A stretch of DNA of 64,000 nt from Salvia splendens (GCF_004379255.2 NC_056038.1:23176061-23240060); one strand, 5' to 3'. Positions 10,201-20,636 are shown, numbered from the stretch's first letter. Numbers and translations are program-made. The notes: a model not told the origin generated them from the letters alone.

Positions 10201-11329
10201 TCTTGATCTCTTCCTCCCCAGTGATTTCCACTCCATTCACGGATATTCTATGAATCCGCAATCGAATCCTCTTCTGTTTAACCAAGCTTTGATAGAACCT
10301 TGTGTTCTTGTCTCCATCCGCTAGCCATCGGAGGGCCGCTTTTTGTCTCCAATAGTCTTCCTCCATTTTGAGGAGAAGGATGTAATTGGCAATGAGCTTG
10401 TTTACCAAGGCTCTGTTTTCGCCCGACGGGTTTATTTCAAACTCACTTTGGGCCTCAGCCACCTTATCTTCCATTTCCTTTAGATTGGCATGTATATTTC
10501 CAAAGACTTCCTTATTCCAAAGTTTGAGCATTTTTTTTGTTCGCGCAAGCTTGATTTGAAGATTAAGCAATCCCTCGGCCTCCGTAGGCTGGTTCCAAGT
10601 ATTGCGTACAGTATCCAAGAAGCCCTCATGGCGGATCCACATGTTTTGGAATCGGAAGGCCTTTCCTCCGGGCTGCCGATTAGGACATCTACATCTTGCC
10701 AAGACCGGCCCATGATCCGATGAGACGCGTGGGAGGTTAGTAACCCTCGTTGCCTCGAAAACCTGTGGCCAAGCATCGTTCACCAAAATTCTATCGAGCC
10801 TCTCCATAAGTCCGTTCTTTGCCCACGTGTAGTCCGATCCGTCGAACCCCGGGTCAAGAAGCCTGCAATCCTCAATTGTCTCGGCGAAGTCAATCATCTC
10901 AGCTTGCCTGTTGGTGTCGCTCCCAACTCTCTCATGTGGGGATAGAATAGTGTTGAAGTCCGCAATCTCCCTCAACTTATCCCAAAGGTGGTATCTTCCC
11001 GTCCGTGAGCACTTCGCATAGATAGCCGAGACTGAAATGTGTCTTTCAAGGCGAGGAGAAAGGAAACGGCCGTGGAGCATTTGATCCGAGTCCTCTTCCA
11101 CAACAAAGTTGGCGCCCTCCTCAACAAAAATCCAAATTTTTCCATTAGTATTTGAGCCTTTAAACACTAGCCCCAATGCCCTAGAGAATTTCTCCGGGTT
11201 GGGGTCTGTAAACGGCTCCATTATTGCAAGAAATTGAACATTATGAGACTTGATCAATCTTTTTAAAACGTTTTGGGTTGGAGCATTCGCAATACCCCTA
11301 ACGTTCCAAAACATATAGTTTAAGGACAT
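7205..11329 (-). CDS. L-C ORF2: endonuclease, reverse transcriptase, zinc region, RNase H
   Basis: Open frame of about 1,374 codons. I chose the ATG at 11,327-11,329 (MSLNYMFWNVRG) because it lies two bases after the ORF1 stop and matches the ORF2 start of L-B and L-D; an in-frame ATG at 11,404 would overlap ORF1. Approximate residues: APE endonuclease 1-215 (WNVRG, IMEP, DFN, SDH motifs), RT 430-720 with YADD at about 669, a Cys/His zf-RVT region near 1,060 (CQCC...HLF), RNase H 1,210-1,330 with NTDGAF, ALEAEL, EVDSEQ and HREGNKVADF. It would carry out target-primed reverse transcription. Compared with L-B and L-D, about 12 residues are missing just before the endonuclease DFN motif (near 10,965), including the conserved GTPW-x-x-GG stretch. 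That loss probably disables nicking. Confidence 0.9.
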   Translation of the reverse strand: MSLNYMFWNVRGIANAPTQNVLKRLIKSHNVQFLAIMEPFTDPNPEKFSRALGLVFKGSNTNGKIWIFVEEGANFVVEEDSDQMLHGRFLSPRLERHISVSAIYAKCSRTGRYHLWDKLREIADFNTILSPHERVGSDTNRQAEMIDFAETIEDCRLLDPGFDGSDYTWAKNGLMERLDRILVNDAWPQVFEATRVTNLPRVSSDHGPVLARCRCPNRQPGGKAFRFQNMWIRHEGFLDTVRNTWNQPTEAEGLLNLQIKLARTKKMLKLWNKEVFGNIHANLKEMEDKVAEAQSEFEINPSGENRALVNKLIANYILLLKMEEDYWRQKAALRWLADGDKNTRFYQSLVKQKRIRLRIHRISVNGVEITGEEEIKNSAVDFYKNLLAPPPLALGVPDFSLIRQLPPSEQLWDLPTPPEGDEIKRAVFDISGDSAPGPDGFTATFYQTCWGIVGQDVVHAVRQFFLGAFLPRSVTATSIVLIPKKLTPESWGDYRPISLCNVINKIITKVLTKRLTPFLPHVIAPNQSGFVKGRLLNDNVLLAQEMFHELPRCSPAPNVALKIDMTKAYDRVQWPFLIKVIRQMGFPEAWISLIERCVGTCWFSVLINGAPSGFFKSTRGLRQGDPISPALFVIAAEYLSRALDKLILGHKEMAFKAARHCMEISHLAYADDIIIFTQAAAPSIRRLRACLEDYAEVSGQQVNLAKSNFYIAEIHDGWAGSIHSEGGFSQGTFPFLYLGVPIFRGVKRTDMFMFLREKVASRISGWAHRHLSFGGRLTLIKSTLEAVPLHIFQAIEPTTGALKQIDQQLARFFWGSSNERKKAHWIGWDQICLPTAEGGLGIRKSKEVLRAFNVKLWWRFREQNSLWAIYMMTKYCTMASPLVARPSGRSSPNWKRLMKVRVQAQPHIRWVVGLGKIFFWDDIWLGNCTLRELALDDRRCARDRIEDYTRDGVWDETKLQLLQTQAGLPHHVIQQIIGTPIVHGEPDIPRWNISRLGDFSLATTWETIRNRRPIIRGLDDLWKAGLTHSISIFIWRLLSNRIPVDTKLQWRKIEMASKCQCCQFRPNIESLQHLFIQGTGATRVWREFDAWFEGSAPRIQVNDTISERLEVWSRRTRQDNKKHLSHAMPYLIMWFLWAERNRSRHQMTQFKAYNVVWQVQTYIRNSMINGNIKKKHWKGVRFNFHLPAEAENRVPRPLVVSIKWHPPDGAWIKINTDGAFLESLDKAGRGGIIRDCAGRMLVAFTTPLRAHSALEAELKAIHHGLTLAKEFNRPIWLEVDSEQALNLLNGASWGPPQVRHEVARLIVLKRHITLRTSFIHREGNKVADFLAKMGVEKLEYHCMNDSTAPRLLRAMIRLEEMGIPNIRVRDEDST

Positions 11330-11331
11330 AA

Positions 11332-14169
11332 TTAACAGTGAGGTTCCGTACCCGGTGGGTGTGAAGGCCACCCTCGGAAATCGGTCATTTGTTGGTCGTG
11401 CCATTCGTGATCCGTCTCGGCCTCCAAGGTTGGGTTGCTCGCACCACCAGCATCATCACGATTGTGCGCGCCCCTCTCGAAGCTGTCATTGGCATCATGA
11501 TCACCATCCTCATATTCTTCATCTTCCATGAGGGAGAAGTATTGATTAGTGCTCAAACAGTTTGCCTTCTCTTGTTCTCTACTCTTGGCCACGGTGGTCT
11601 TTGTTGTTGAGCCGCTTGGGCCGATGGGTGCCGAGACGGGATTCCCACCCCGGACGGCCGAGACCCGGTTAACGACACCCGGTGTCGCTTCCTCGAGTGG
11701 ATAGGCAAAAGGCTTGAAGCCTTTAAGATGGCTTGAGGCCTCTCGACCATTCCGAGTTCCACTCGCACGATGTGATTCCGACGAAGCTTCCTTGTTGTCA
11801 TTGAAATCTCCTAAGATGTCCGGGCCTTGCCAATGTGTGTCCGCACCTTTGGTTCCTTTTGCTTTGTAGTTTGCTCGATCCGCACCACTATTCTTTTTCT
11901 TCCCTTGGCGTTTCCATTCATTAGGATTAGCATCATTAGGAATAGCATCATTCCCCCCGGTGTCTTGCATTTCTTTAACACCTCGGTCGTCCGAATGTGG
12001 CTGTTTGAGTGGGCCGATATTATAGTTTCTCTTGGCCGGTCGTTCCTTCTTGCCCGTTGCATAACAAACCTCCCTCGTGTGTCCAACATGTTTGCAATCT
12101 TGACAATAGGAAGGAATCTTATCCCATCGGACTTGTTGCACCGTCTCCCGCCCACAAAGATCAAGAATGATCTCCTCGGGAGGTGGCTTTGTAATATCAA
12201 TCTCGATGCAAATGCGTGCGAAGGATAGCCGAGACTTGTTGGCCGTGGAACGGTCGATTTGAATTGGGGTACCGAGGAGCTTGCCGATGGCGAATAGGGC
12301 CGATTGATCATAGAGGTGAATTGGGAGGCCTATTAAGTTGCACCAAATTGCCGCGATCGGGGACTCACAATACGCATCAAACTCCGGGGACCATTTGAAT
12401 ACCCTCATCAGGTGTCGGTCAATGAACCATACGGGGGAGCCCCTCGGGCCACCAAGAAGGCGAGCATAATCCCCAATGTCCTCGCATTGAATAAGAATGT
12501 GTTTAGCATTAATATATTTCCAATTAAAGCCACGACTCAATTTGATGTTGTCAAGGGCCTTTTGAATTTGATGCCCCGTAGGGATAGAATGAGAAAACTT
12601 ACCCACGATTGCGTGCCCAATGCCTTCAGCCAACTTTCGTGTCTCCGCCCCGGAAAAGTAAATGGTCGGGATGCCGTTTGATGCTGAGGCAAAGCCAATG
12701 TTTTGAATCTTCTCCGGTTCGAACACTTGCGGGCCGTTTGGGTCGGAGGAGCCTTTTAGCACTTCGGCCAATGTTATCGGCTTCCCGGCGATCACCGAGT
12801 GTGGCTCGTGTGTCTTGGGCAGGTTCGCATGGTTCAATCCCGTGCTCGGCCCCATCCCTGTTCCGGGAGTTTGTTGGTTCGGCCCATGCAAATCCGGGGG
12901 TGTATAGTTGTTGCTCGTCTCCGGGTCACTATCTCCAATTACCATCGGGATGGACGTTTCAATGCTTGGGACTCCATATCCTAATCGAAGAGTCGCTTTC
13001 GGTTGCGTTCCTTGTGGCACGAAGCTGCCCCATCTTAGTTTTGGATTTGTCGCGGCCATCTCCTCCTTCCGACTCGGTGATCCCTTCTCAAAAGTGTCCC
13101 GAATTTTGAGTGTTCTACCTTTCTCAAGTGGTGGAAACTCCTCAAGTGAGGCGATAAGGTCCGTCGAGGGTGAGGACCCCGGAGGTTCAAGTCTCGGCAC
13201 CCGGCTGGCGCGCGCCACGTAGAGCTTACTTCCGGTCTCCGGTGGTCCGGCAATGATGAGGGGTTGGGCGGCCATTGTGTCGAGGGTCTCCGCCGAGGTC
13301 AAGGTGGCGAGGTGGATGAGTTCATGGGTTTGTGGCTGTATTGGAGCCTCAACGGCTAGCAACTCACGTGAGCCCCCATTGTGGTAAGGCACCAAGGCAC
13401 TTTCAAAAGGTGATTTTGTTCCTAACTCCATTTCTGGCAAGTTGACTACTCCTTCTTTCAAGGTATTCTTTGCAGCACATGTGACACCTTTATTGGGAGG
13501 GTAAGGGACAAAGGAGCTTTTCAAAGGTGGTTTTGTTCCTTTATCCATATTTGGCAAGATGACTTCACCAACCATCTTGGAGAGTTGTGCATCACGTGGT
13601 CCAACATGAGGTGGTGGGGGAGCGTGCGCGGCTGGCTCGTCACTTGCTTCGACGGTCGACCGGCCGTCGCCGGAGTCCTGGCCGGAGGACGGAATCTCGC
13701 CGGCATAATCGTAAGAGTCAAGAACAATGGCAATTTTCTCATCCCCTCCATCATAGGTGACGATTTCGGCCTCATTCCCGGGTGGAGCCACCTTCATATC
13801 TTTGCCGGGAGGCGCCGGAAAGATGGTTGTTTTGCATTTGGGACTTCCAACCGGTGAGCCACCTTCGGCCCCGAAATCAATCTTCTTCCGGAGTTGCTTG
13901 TCTTCCGGCATAGGTGAGAGTACAAACCTTTTCCGACCATCGCCTTTGGTGGATGGGGCCGGGGTACTTTTCCTCTCTTTCACGTTTGTTTTCAAGGATT
14001 TCCTCGCCATTTTCTTGGAGGGAAGGCTTGTGGAGGAAGCCTCTTCCGACGTGAACGTCATTTGTTGGACCAAGGGAGGGTCCTCGGCCGCCCGGAGGAC
14101 CATTTGGTGATCCGAGATGGTGCGGGGTTCCTCGGACCCCGGTGGAGGATCCGGCGGGTGTTCCGGCAT
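11332..14169 (-). CDS. L-C ORF1: DUF4283 and zinc-knuckle RNA-binding protein
   Basis: Open frame of 945 codons from ATG at 14,169 to TAA at 11,332-11,334. The N-terminal half is disordered and proline/charged-rich, with two related short modules (GTK-P-x-S-x-VPY) at about residues 200-270. The folded core at about residues 510-700 has the GKFSHS...NAKHILIQ...FKWSPEFDAY...WCNLIGLP pattern of DUF4283. It is followed by a CCHC knuckle CQDCKHVGHTREVC near residue 710. The C-terminus is acidic. Such proteins coat LINE RNA and act as nucleic-acid chaperones. The stop is separated from the ORF2 ATG by two bases (TAA-TT-ATG), suggesting ORF2 translation by reinitiation. No break is visible. Confidence 0.88.
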   Translation of the reverse strand: MPEHPPDPPPGSEEPRTISDHQMVLRAAEDPPLVQQMTFTSEEASSTSLPSKKMARKSLKTNVKERKSTPAPSTKGDGRKRFVLSPMPEDKQLRKKIDFGAEGGSPVGSPKCKTTIFPAPPGKDMKVAPPGNEAEIVTYDGGDEKIAIVLDSYDYAGEIPSSGQDSGDGRSTVEASDEPAAHAPPPPHVGPRDAQLSKMVGEVILPNMDKGTKPPLKSSFVPYPPNKGVTCAAKNTLKEGVVNLPEMELGTKSPFESALVPYHNGGSRELLAVEAPIQPQTHELIHLATLTSAETLDTMAAQPLIIAGPPETGSKLYVARASRVPRLEPPGSSPSTDLIASLEEFPPLEKGRTLKIRDTFEKGSPSRKEEMAATNPKLRWGSFVPQGTQPKATLRLGYGVPSIETSIPMVIGDSDPETSNNYTPPDLHGPNQQTPGTGMGPSTGLNHANLPKTHEPHSVIAGKPITLAEVLKGSSDPNGPQVFEPEKIQNIGFASASNGIPTIYFSGAETRKLAEGIGHAIVGKFSHSIPTGHQIQKALDNIKLSRGFNWKYINAKHILIQCEDIGDYARLLGGPRGSPVWFIDRHLMRVFKWSPEFDAYCESPIAAIWCNLIGLPIHLYDQSALFAIGKLLGTPIQIDRSTANKSRLSFARICIEIDITKPPPEEIILDLCGRETVQQVRWDKIPSYCQDCKHVGHTREVCYATGKKERPAKRNYNIGPLKQPHSDDRGVKEMQDTGGNDAIPNDANPNEWKRQGKKKNSGADRANYKAKGTKGADTHWQGPDILGDFNDNKEASSESHRASGTRNGREASSHLKGFKPFAYPLEEATPGVVNRVSAVRGGNPVSAPIGPSGSTTKTTVAKSREQEKANCLSTNQYFSLMEDEEYEDGDHDANDSFERGAHNRDDAGGASNPTLEAETDHEWHDQQMTDFRGWPSHPPGTEPHC

Positions 14170-14395
14170 GGCTGAAGGAGAGTCAAGACACCAGCCGCAC
14201 CGGGGAGTTGAGCGGAGGTTGGTGAGGTGTGGCTCGAGACCAGAGGAGCGAGCCGGGGTTGTGGTTGTGGCCTTGGACGAACGAGGGTAGTGGTCGGAGA
14301 TGAACGGAAGGTCGGCGTGGGGGGGTGGTCGGAAGGTGGATTATCGTTCAAAAGGGAGAATTGCTAGAGAGAAGGGAGAGCATCTCTCTCTTGTT
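14170..14395 (-). other. L-C 5' UTR
   Basis: GC- and CT-rich leader, related to the L-B leader at 23,385-23,640 (shared block GAGAGAAGGGAGAG near the outer end). An internal promoter would be expected here, but I cannot point to a motif. Confidence 0.6.
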
Positions 14396-16559
14396 GGGGA
14401 TGGCTTACCAAGGCCTGAATGTTAATGGGTCCAGGCTCTAGAAAGCCTCCTCCACGTGGTGCTACTCCTGCTCGGTGTTCTTACGGCAAGAGGTGAGGAG
14501 TTGGAAGAGTATTTAGCCATCATATATCTCGCCCAAAGGGAGTTTTGCTCCCGGAAGCGCCACCATAGTTTAATGTTGAAGGCACGAAGGACCTCCTTAG
14601 TTTTGCGGATCCCGAGTCCCCCTTCATCAGTGGGGAGGTACATTTGGTCCCATCCAATCCAGTGGGTCCGCTTCCTCTCACTCGTAGAGCCCCAGAAGAA
14701 TCGAGCCATTTGTTGATCGAGTTGCTTGAGAGTACCGGCGGTAGGCTCAATGGCTTGGAAGATATGCAAGGGGATCGCTTCAAGAGTGCTCTTAATAAGC
14801 GTGAGCCTCCCTCCAAAAGATAAATGCCTATGCGCCCACCCTGAGACTCTTCTTGCAATTTTCTCACGGAGGAAGAGGGACATGTCTGTGCGCTTTACAC
14901 CTCGGTAGATGGGGATGCCTAGGTAGAGGAACGGGAAGGCCCCCTAGAAAAACCCCCCTTCCGCTTGAATCGAGCTTGCCCATTGCTCATGAATTTTCGC
15001 AATGTAGAAGTTGCTCTTGGCAAGGCTGATTTGTTGGCCTGACACTTTTTCATAATTTTCAAGACAAGCTCTGAGTCGGCGCAAGGAGGTAGCCGCCGCT
15101 TGTGTGAATATAATTAAGTCATCCGCATAGGCTAGATGGCTGATCTCGATACATCTTCGGGAGGCTTTGAAGGTCATCTCCTTTTGGCCGAGTATGAGCT
15201 TGTCTAGTGCTCGCGACAAGTAGTCCGCTGCTATCACAAACAAGGCGGGGGATATCGGATCGCCTTGGCGGAGACCTCGTGTTGATCTGAAGAAACCCGA
15301 TGGTGCCCATTGATAAGAATCGAGAACCAGCACGAGCTTATACACCTCTCCATAAGCGAGATCCATGCGTCCGGGAATCCCATGCGTCGAAGCACCTTAA
15401 ATAGGAAAGGCCATTGGACCCTGTCGTAGGCTTTGGCCATATCAATATTCACCGCTACATTAGGCGCTGGGGAGCATCGTGCAAGCTCATGGAACATCTC
15501 TTGAGCCAGCAGCGCATTATCATTGAGAAGCCGCCCTTTAACAAAGCCTCTTTGGTTTGGGGCAATGACCTGCGGAAGGAAAGGAGAGAGTCGGTTCGTG
15601 AGTACCTTGGTGATGATCTTGTTTAGGACGTTGCAAAGGCTGATGGGTCGGTAGTCGGTCCATGACTCAGGTGACGCCTTCTTTGGGATGAGGATGACGC
15701 TTGTGGCCGTGATGCTTCGTGGTAGGTACGCCCCCCTGAAGAACTGCCCAATAGCTTCCACCACCTCCGGACCCACGATGTTCCAACAGGCTTGTTAGAA
15801 GGTGGCAGAGAATCCATCGGGTCCGGGTGCGCTATCGCCGGAGATACTGAAGACGACACTCTTGACCTTCCGCGTCCGGTACCTTTGCGATATGTGCAAA
15901 ATGCTCGTCTGAATGGACTTGCTGGATTAGGTCGAGGTCCAGTTCTTCGAGTGCCGAATTGCTAGGCGCGAGAAGTTGTTGGAAGAAGTCCACCGCTGAC
16001 TTTTTTATATCCTCTTCCTCAGTTAACTCTTGTCCATTGGCACGGATCGAATGGATACGCAGCCGGACCCTTTTTTGTTTCACCCAGCTTTGGTAGAACC
16101 GAGTGTTCTTGTCACCCTCGGCTAGCCATCTCAGGGCTGCCTTTCGCAGCAGGAGGATGTACTCGGCAATGTGTTTATTGATCGCTGTCCTATTCTCGGG
16201 CGTTGGCCTTGCCTCGAACTCGGATTAGGCCAGCTCGATAGCTTCCTCCTTGTCCTTAAGGTTCGCATGGATGTTCCCGAAAACCTCTTTGTTCCACTTC
16301 TTTAGAGCTCTTTTAACTCTAGCATGCTTGATTTGGATGTTTAAAAGTCCCCCAGCCCCCGTGGGTTCCTCCCATGCATTCTGTACAACAGCCACAAAGG
16401 CCTCGTGTCGGATCCACATGTTTAGGAACCTGAACGCCTTGCCTCCATTGGTAGAGATCGACATCTTACATCTTGCTAGAACTGGGCCGTGGTCCGATGC
16501 AATCCTTGGGAGGTTCGTAACCCGAGTGGCCTCAAAGACCCTGGTCCAAGCTTCACTAA
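14396..16559 (-). pseudogene. L-B ORF2, middle segment: end of endonuclease, linker, reverse transcriptase
   Basis: Continuation of L-B ORF2 upstream of the L-C insertion. Minus-strand order: endonuclease C-terminus with the SDHGP motif (about 16,490), coiled linker (16,225-16,480), KQKRVRLRIH block (about 16,080), RT fingers with PDGF (about 15,815), the PISLCN motif (about 15,640), RQGDPISPALF (about 15,260), SHLAYADD (about 15,130), then the thumb region to 14,422. Frameshifts near 15,300 and 14,940, a stop near 15,795 and others near 16,150-16,230 break it. At the right it is cut by the solo LTR between the codons for LVS and EAW, and it continues at 20,040. Confidence 0.85.
16555..16559. 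repeat. Target site duplication of solo LTR, left copy
   Basis: ACTAA, matched by ACTAA at 20,040-20,044. Removing the LTR and one copy restores a continuous L-B endonuclease frame across this point. Confidence 0.8.
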
Positions 16560-19500
16560 TGTCACGACCGCCCATACTAGGGGTACCACAAACGCGACGA
16601 TCGTGACCGGCATGCATGGATAACATTTTAAATGAAAACTTAATTAACTTAAAGAAAAAAAAACATTTTAGTTTAAAGAAGTTTAAGGTTATAATTAACT
16701 ATTGATTAGAAATGACTTATGAAAACTATTTTTAAAAGAAGCAGCGTAGAAAATAAACTTAAAGAAAACCAATTAACTTCTAAAGTAAAACATTTAATTT
16801 AATTCACGGAAAACACCATTTTCAAATGACAACGTAGATACTTGTTTAAAACTCATCACCACCATACATGTTCAAACACAAAACGTAAAGAAAAGATTTA
16901 GGTCTTGAGTCATAGGTCAAATCATAGCAGCGGAAAAATAAGGTTTAAGGAGAGTCAAGGATAACGCCTATGTATGAAGACACAACGCATCCTAAGTACT
17001 TAAGCCAGCTCAACATCCACCGCAACATCCCGCTCAACCTGCACATAAGAAAAATAATATGCAGGGCTGAGTACTTGTTCTACTCAATGGACTCATGCCG
17101 AAAACATTTTAATAAGTTATGTCATCCATACCAGTGATCTCGAGTTTTAAGTAGTAAGAAAAAATCACGAGAAACACAAAAACATTCAAGTCTGGACAGA
17201 CAATTTATCTCCCCACTTTTCACATCAATCCATCAATCACATCACAGTGCGACGAAAGTGTGGCCACACTATTCGCCCACGAGACCGGCCGACTTGCAAG
17301 GACGGCTCACGATCCCACCAGTGTACACAGCCTGATAGGGTTTACGGCCCTACTCAGACCTGAATTCGTTTCACAACACAGCCATATAGCCTAACGGAGT
17401 AAACTCATACGAACTAGGCATCAGGCACACAATCTCATAATAAAAACAACATGGCATGACATAACAGTTAAACCACCCTTATATCGCCACATAATATTTT
17501 TTGGAAAAGTAAAGAGGTTTGAAAAGAAAGCCCACCTCGTTCGCTTAGCAATTCACAACCCAACATAGCAACTCTCGATCTTCGAGTTCACGAATACACA
17601 ACACCCTTGTCAACGACAACACGAGTCAGCCTTCCACAACAACATTTTACTATGCATGTCCTATCGTTTTCTCTCTCATCGTTTTTCTCAAATTCCCCAA
17701 CCCAACATACGTCACAAAGGTGTAAAGACACACGTAAAACATTCCAACTTATCACAAGTGATTTCATCATCTAAACACGTTCCTTGGACATACATGCATC
17801 ATATAATACTTTTAAACTTGAAACTAGGTGTCATTTTAACAAGGCAGAAAACTGGCAGAACTGCGCGACAGTTTTGTAAAAATCACTATAAATTCACCCG
17901 ACCTCAAAAGAAGCTAAATTTTGGTCACAATACAGAGGAAACATTCAAGTTCATCTATGAAAATATTCACACCGAAATCACGTCATTTAGTCAGTCATAT
18001 CACATATTAAACTCTCTGGTCGGAACATACAATTTCTGACAGTATTGCGCAGTTCATTTGAAAAATTTACCGTAAATTCATCCAATGCCCAAAAAGGCTG
18101 AAAATTTAACACGACTTGGAAGACACTTCAAATTTTCATATAGTTCAAGAATCACATTAATCGGAGGTCATTTGGTTATTCAAACAGAAAACGAAACATT
18201 CGTGGCAAGAACTCAAGTTTCTGGCAGATTTGCGCAGTCAACTTCAAAAAATTATTAAAAAATCATTTTTTGATAAAAAGGGCTGAAAATCACACGAGAC
18301 ACAGAAACCACCTTGAAGTTTACTCAGTATAAATTTCATAGCAAAACTCGTTCGTTTGAAGGGTCAATTACAGATCATAAGCCACTGGTCGTGCACCACA
18401 GATTTCAGATTCAAGTTCGTAAATAGGGTTTTCATCTTACATCACACAACCACCGATTTCTCATGCTCGAAAACACATAACCATGCTTACAAGTTCCTCA
18501 TACATATATTTGCACATAAACTCATATTATTCACCAATATTCCAATCCAACAACACATGATTTCAATCAAAACACAATATCATCCAAGTTCTTACGAAAA
18601 CACACTTCCCCCCGTTTAAACTTGCGATCTATCAAACCTACACCCACTACATGCATGTAGGACTCAGGAACATGTTTTAAAACGGATAGGATGAGGAAAA
18701 GTGAACAATATACCTTCCTTTGACAAAACGAATCGGTAGAAACGATGGACGATGCGATTCGTCGGAGACTCTTGAAAATAAACTTCAACGGATTGCAATA
18801 ACAAGAGTTGGATGAAGGATTTTTGGAGATGGGAGAGTGGGAGAGGAGAGAAAAACGTGTGGGAGAGAATGAGGGAGAGAGAGTGGGCGATTTTTTTGAG
18901 GGAATGGGGGCTAGGGTTTAGTTTAGGTGTTTTTTTGTAGTATTAGGTTAAAGTTTAAAGAAATATTTAAATAATTATGGAGGAATAAAATAATGGACAA
19001 ATGAAATAAAAAGTCCCATAATTAAAAGAATAAATTAGGCATCTGGGAAGGGAGGAAATTTCGAAATTTCCATGTAGACAAAAACAAGGAATTTATTTGA
19101 TATTTACTTGGAGGGAATATATTCTCAACTTAGGAAATAAAAGTGAATATTCCATAAAGAAGGGAACAAAATAAATTAAAACCCCAAGTAGGAAATTTGG
19201 TGAGGGGGCCGAGAATGTAGAGAGGCATGCACAAGGAAATTATTTACATCCTCAATTAAATAGAATGAGATTTAAATTTGGTAATTTCTTTATAGAAAAA
19301 AAGGCTCCCATAAAATAGGTAACAATTTAATAAATTCCCACAAGGAAGATTAATAATATGGGGTGTGTGGTATGGAGGGTGCAACACAAGGAAATATTCA
19401 CATCCCCAATTAACTTGGCTTAGGTATTAATTTGAATAAAAGGGCCTCACAAAAGGGAAACAAATAAATTCTCCTCTATACAAATAATGAGGAGGCCGAA

Positions 19501-20039
19501 AATAACTAGCTAGGCTTAACTAGCCAAGGAGTTATTTCAAATCTTTATTTAATTTGGGTGAAGAAATAAAATATGACATGATTTAATTGGATTTCATTCA
19601 AAAGAAGAGAGTCAATAAAGCACCAATTAAATCAAAGAAAAATAATTCATTCTCCTATTTTAAATAGGGGATTTTCGAAACTCCCAAGGATAATAGGATA
19701 GAATTCGAATTTCATGTAGTACAATTTAGGGATCATTTGGTTTGGATTTAATTTGGATAAATATCCCAAAACAATTAATTAAATCCAAGAAATGAAATAC
19801 TATTTCAATAATTAGGAAGGGCCGAAAACTCCAAATGAATTGACTCGAAAAAAATATACATGCATGATCATATTAATTATTTCCCCACATTGGAAAAATA
19901 TAAAATCTCGAGCTCATCATTCCACATCAACCACGACAATTTATTTCACGCAAAGCACTTAATCACATAGAAACAAAAGTTTCATAATCCAAAATTCAAA
20001 TAACATATAAAAAGAGTCACAAAAGTTTGGGATGTTACA
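16560..20039 (-). mobile_element. Solo LTR, 3,480 bp, inserted in L-B
   Basis: The plus strand begins TGTCACGACC and ends GGGATGTTACA, i.e. read on the minus strand TGTAACATCCC...GGTCGTGACA with TG...CA ends. ACTAA at 16,555-16,559 is repeated at 20,040-20,044, a 5-bp target duplication typical of LTR elements. The interior is AT-rich and has no supported gene, only short chance frames. The terminal sequences resemble long LTRs of plant Ty3 elements, so I infer a solo LTR left by LTR-LTR recombination. The orientation (minus) is inferred from that resemblance. It explains the 3.5-kb coding gap in L-B. Confidence 0.8.
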
Positions 20040-20636
20040 ACTAACGAGCACTCTATCCAATCGCTCAAAGAGACCATTTTTGGCCCATGTGAAGTCCGCC
20101 CCATCGAACCCGGGGTCGAGGAGCCCGCAGTCTTCAATTGTCTCCGCGAAATCGACCATCTCGGCTTGTCGGTTGGTGTCGCTCCCAATTCTGTCCCGGT
20201 GCGAGAGGATGGTGTTGAAGTCACCACCGACAATCCACGGTGTTCCTTCGAGGGGCCCCGAAATCTCCCTCAACCTATCCCACAGTGGGTATCTCTCGGA
20301 CCTTGTGCATTTGGCGTACACGGCCTAGATAGCTAGTGGGCTAGTAAGCCGGTGAGACATAAGCCGCCCATGTAGGATTTGTTTCGTATCACAATCAATA
20401 TCAAAAGCAGCTCCTTCTTCCACAAACAACCAGATCTTCCCCGACGTGTTCGAGCCAATGAAGGATAGCCCCAAGGCCTTGGAGAACCGGTCCGGATCAG
20501 GGGTTGTGAGCGGTTCCATTAATGCAAGAAAAAACACATTATGACATTTAATTAAGCGTTTCAAGACGTTTTGGGTTGACGCGTTAGCGATTCCCCTCAC
20601 GTTCCAAAACATGATGTTGTAAGACATTATTAACAA
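20040..20636 (-). pseudogene. L-B ORF2, N-terminal segment: APE-type endonuclease
   Basis: N-terminal part of L-B ORF2. The first ATG of the MSYNIMFWNVRG start is at about 20,627, two bases after the ORF1 stop (TAA-TA-ATG). Motifs in order: WNVRG, LMEPL, YAKCTRSERYPLWDRLRE, GGDFNTIL, GSDTNRQAEM, and FTWAKNGLFERLDRVLVS, where the solo LTR interrupts. The GTPW-x-x-GGDFN block missing from L-C is present here. A stop near 20,324 breaks the frame. Confidence 0.85.

Larger units (their letters stand above)
6982..14395 (-). mobile_element. LINE L-C, full-length L1-type element with both ORFs open
   Basis: Minus-strand LINE with a 22-base poly(A) tail (T run 6,982-7,003), 3' UTR, ORF2, ORF1 and a 5' UTR beginning near 14,395. 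It lies inside ORF2 of L-B. The flanks share only TTACC (6,977-6,981, and directly right of the element near 14,410), so the target duplication is very short. The long clean tail and open ORFs suggest it is the youngest LINE here. Its endonuclease carries an in-frame deletion (see ORF2), so autonomous activity is doubtful. Confidence 0.9.

Noticed and set aside
17588..18788. Short frames inside the 3.5-kb solo LTR
   Set aside because: 60-127 codons, AT-rich, no similarity to any recognised protein, and no consistent codon use; expected by chance.
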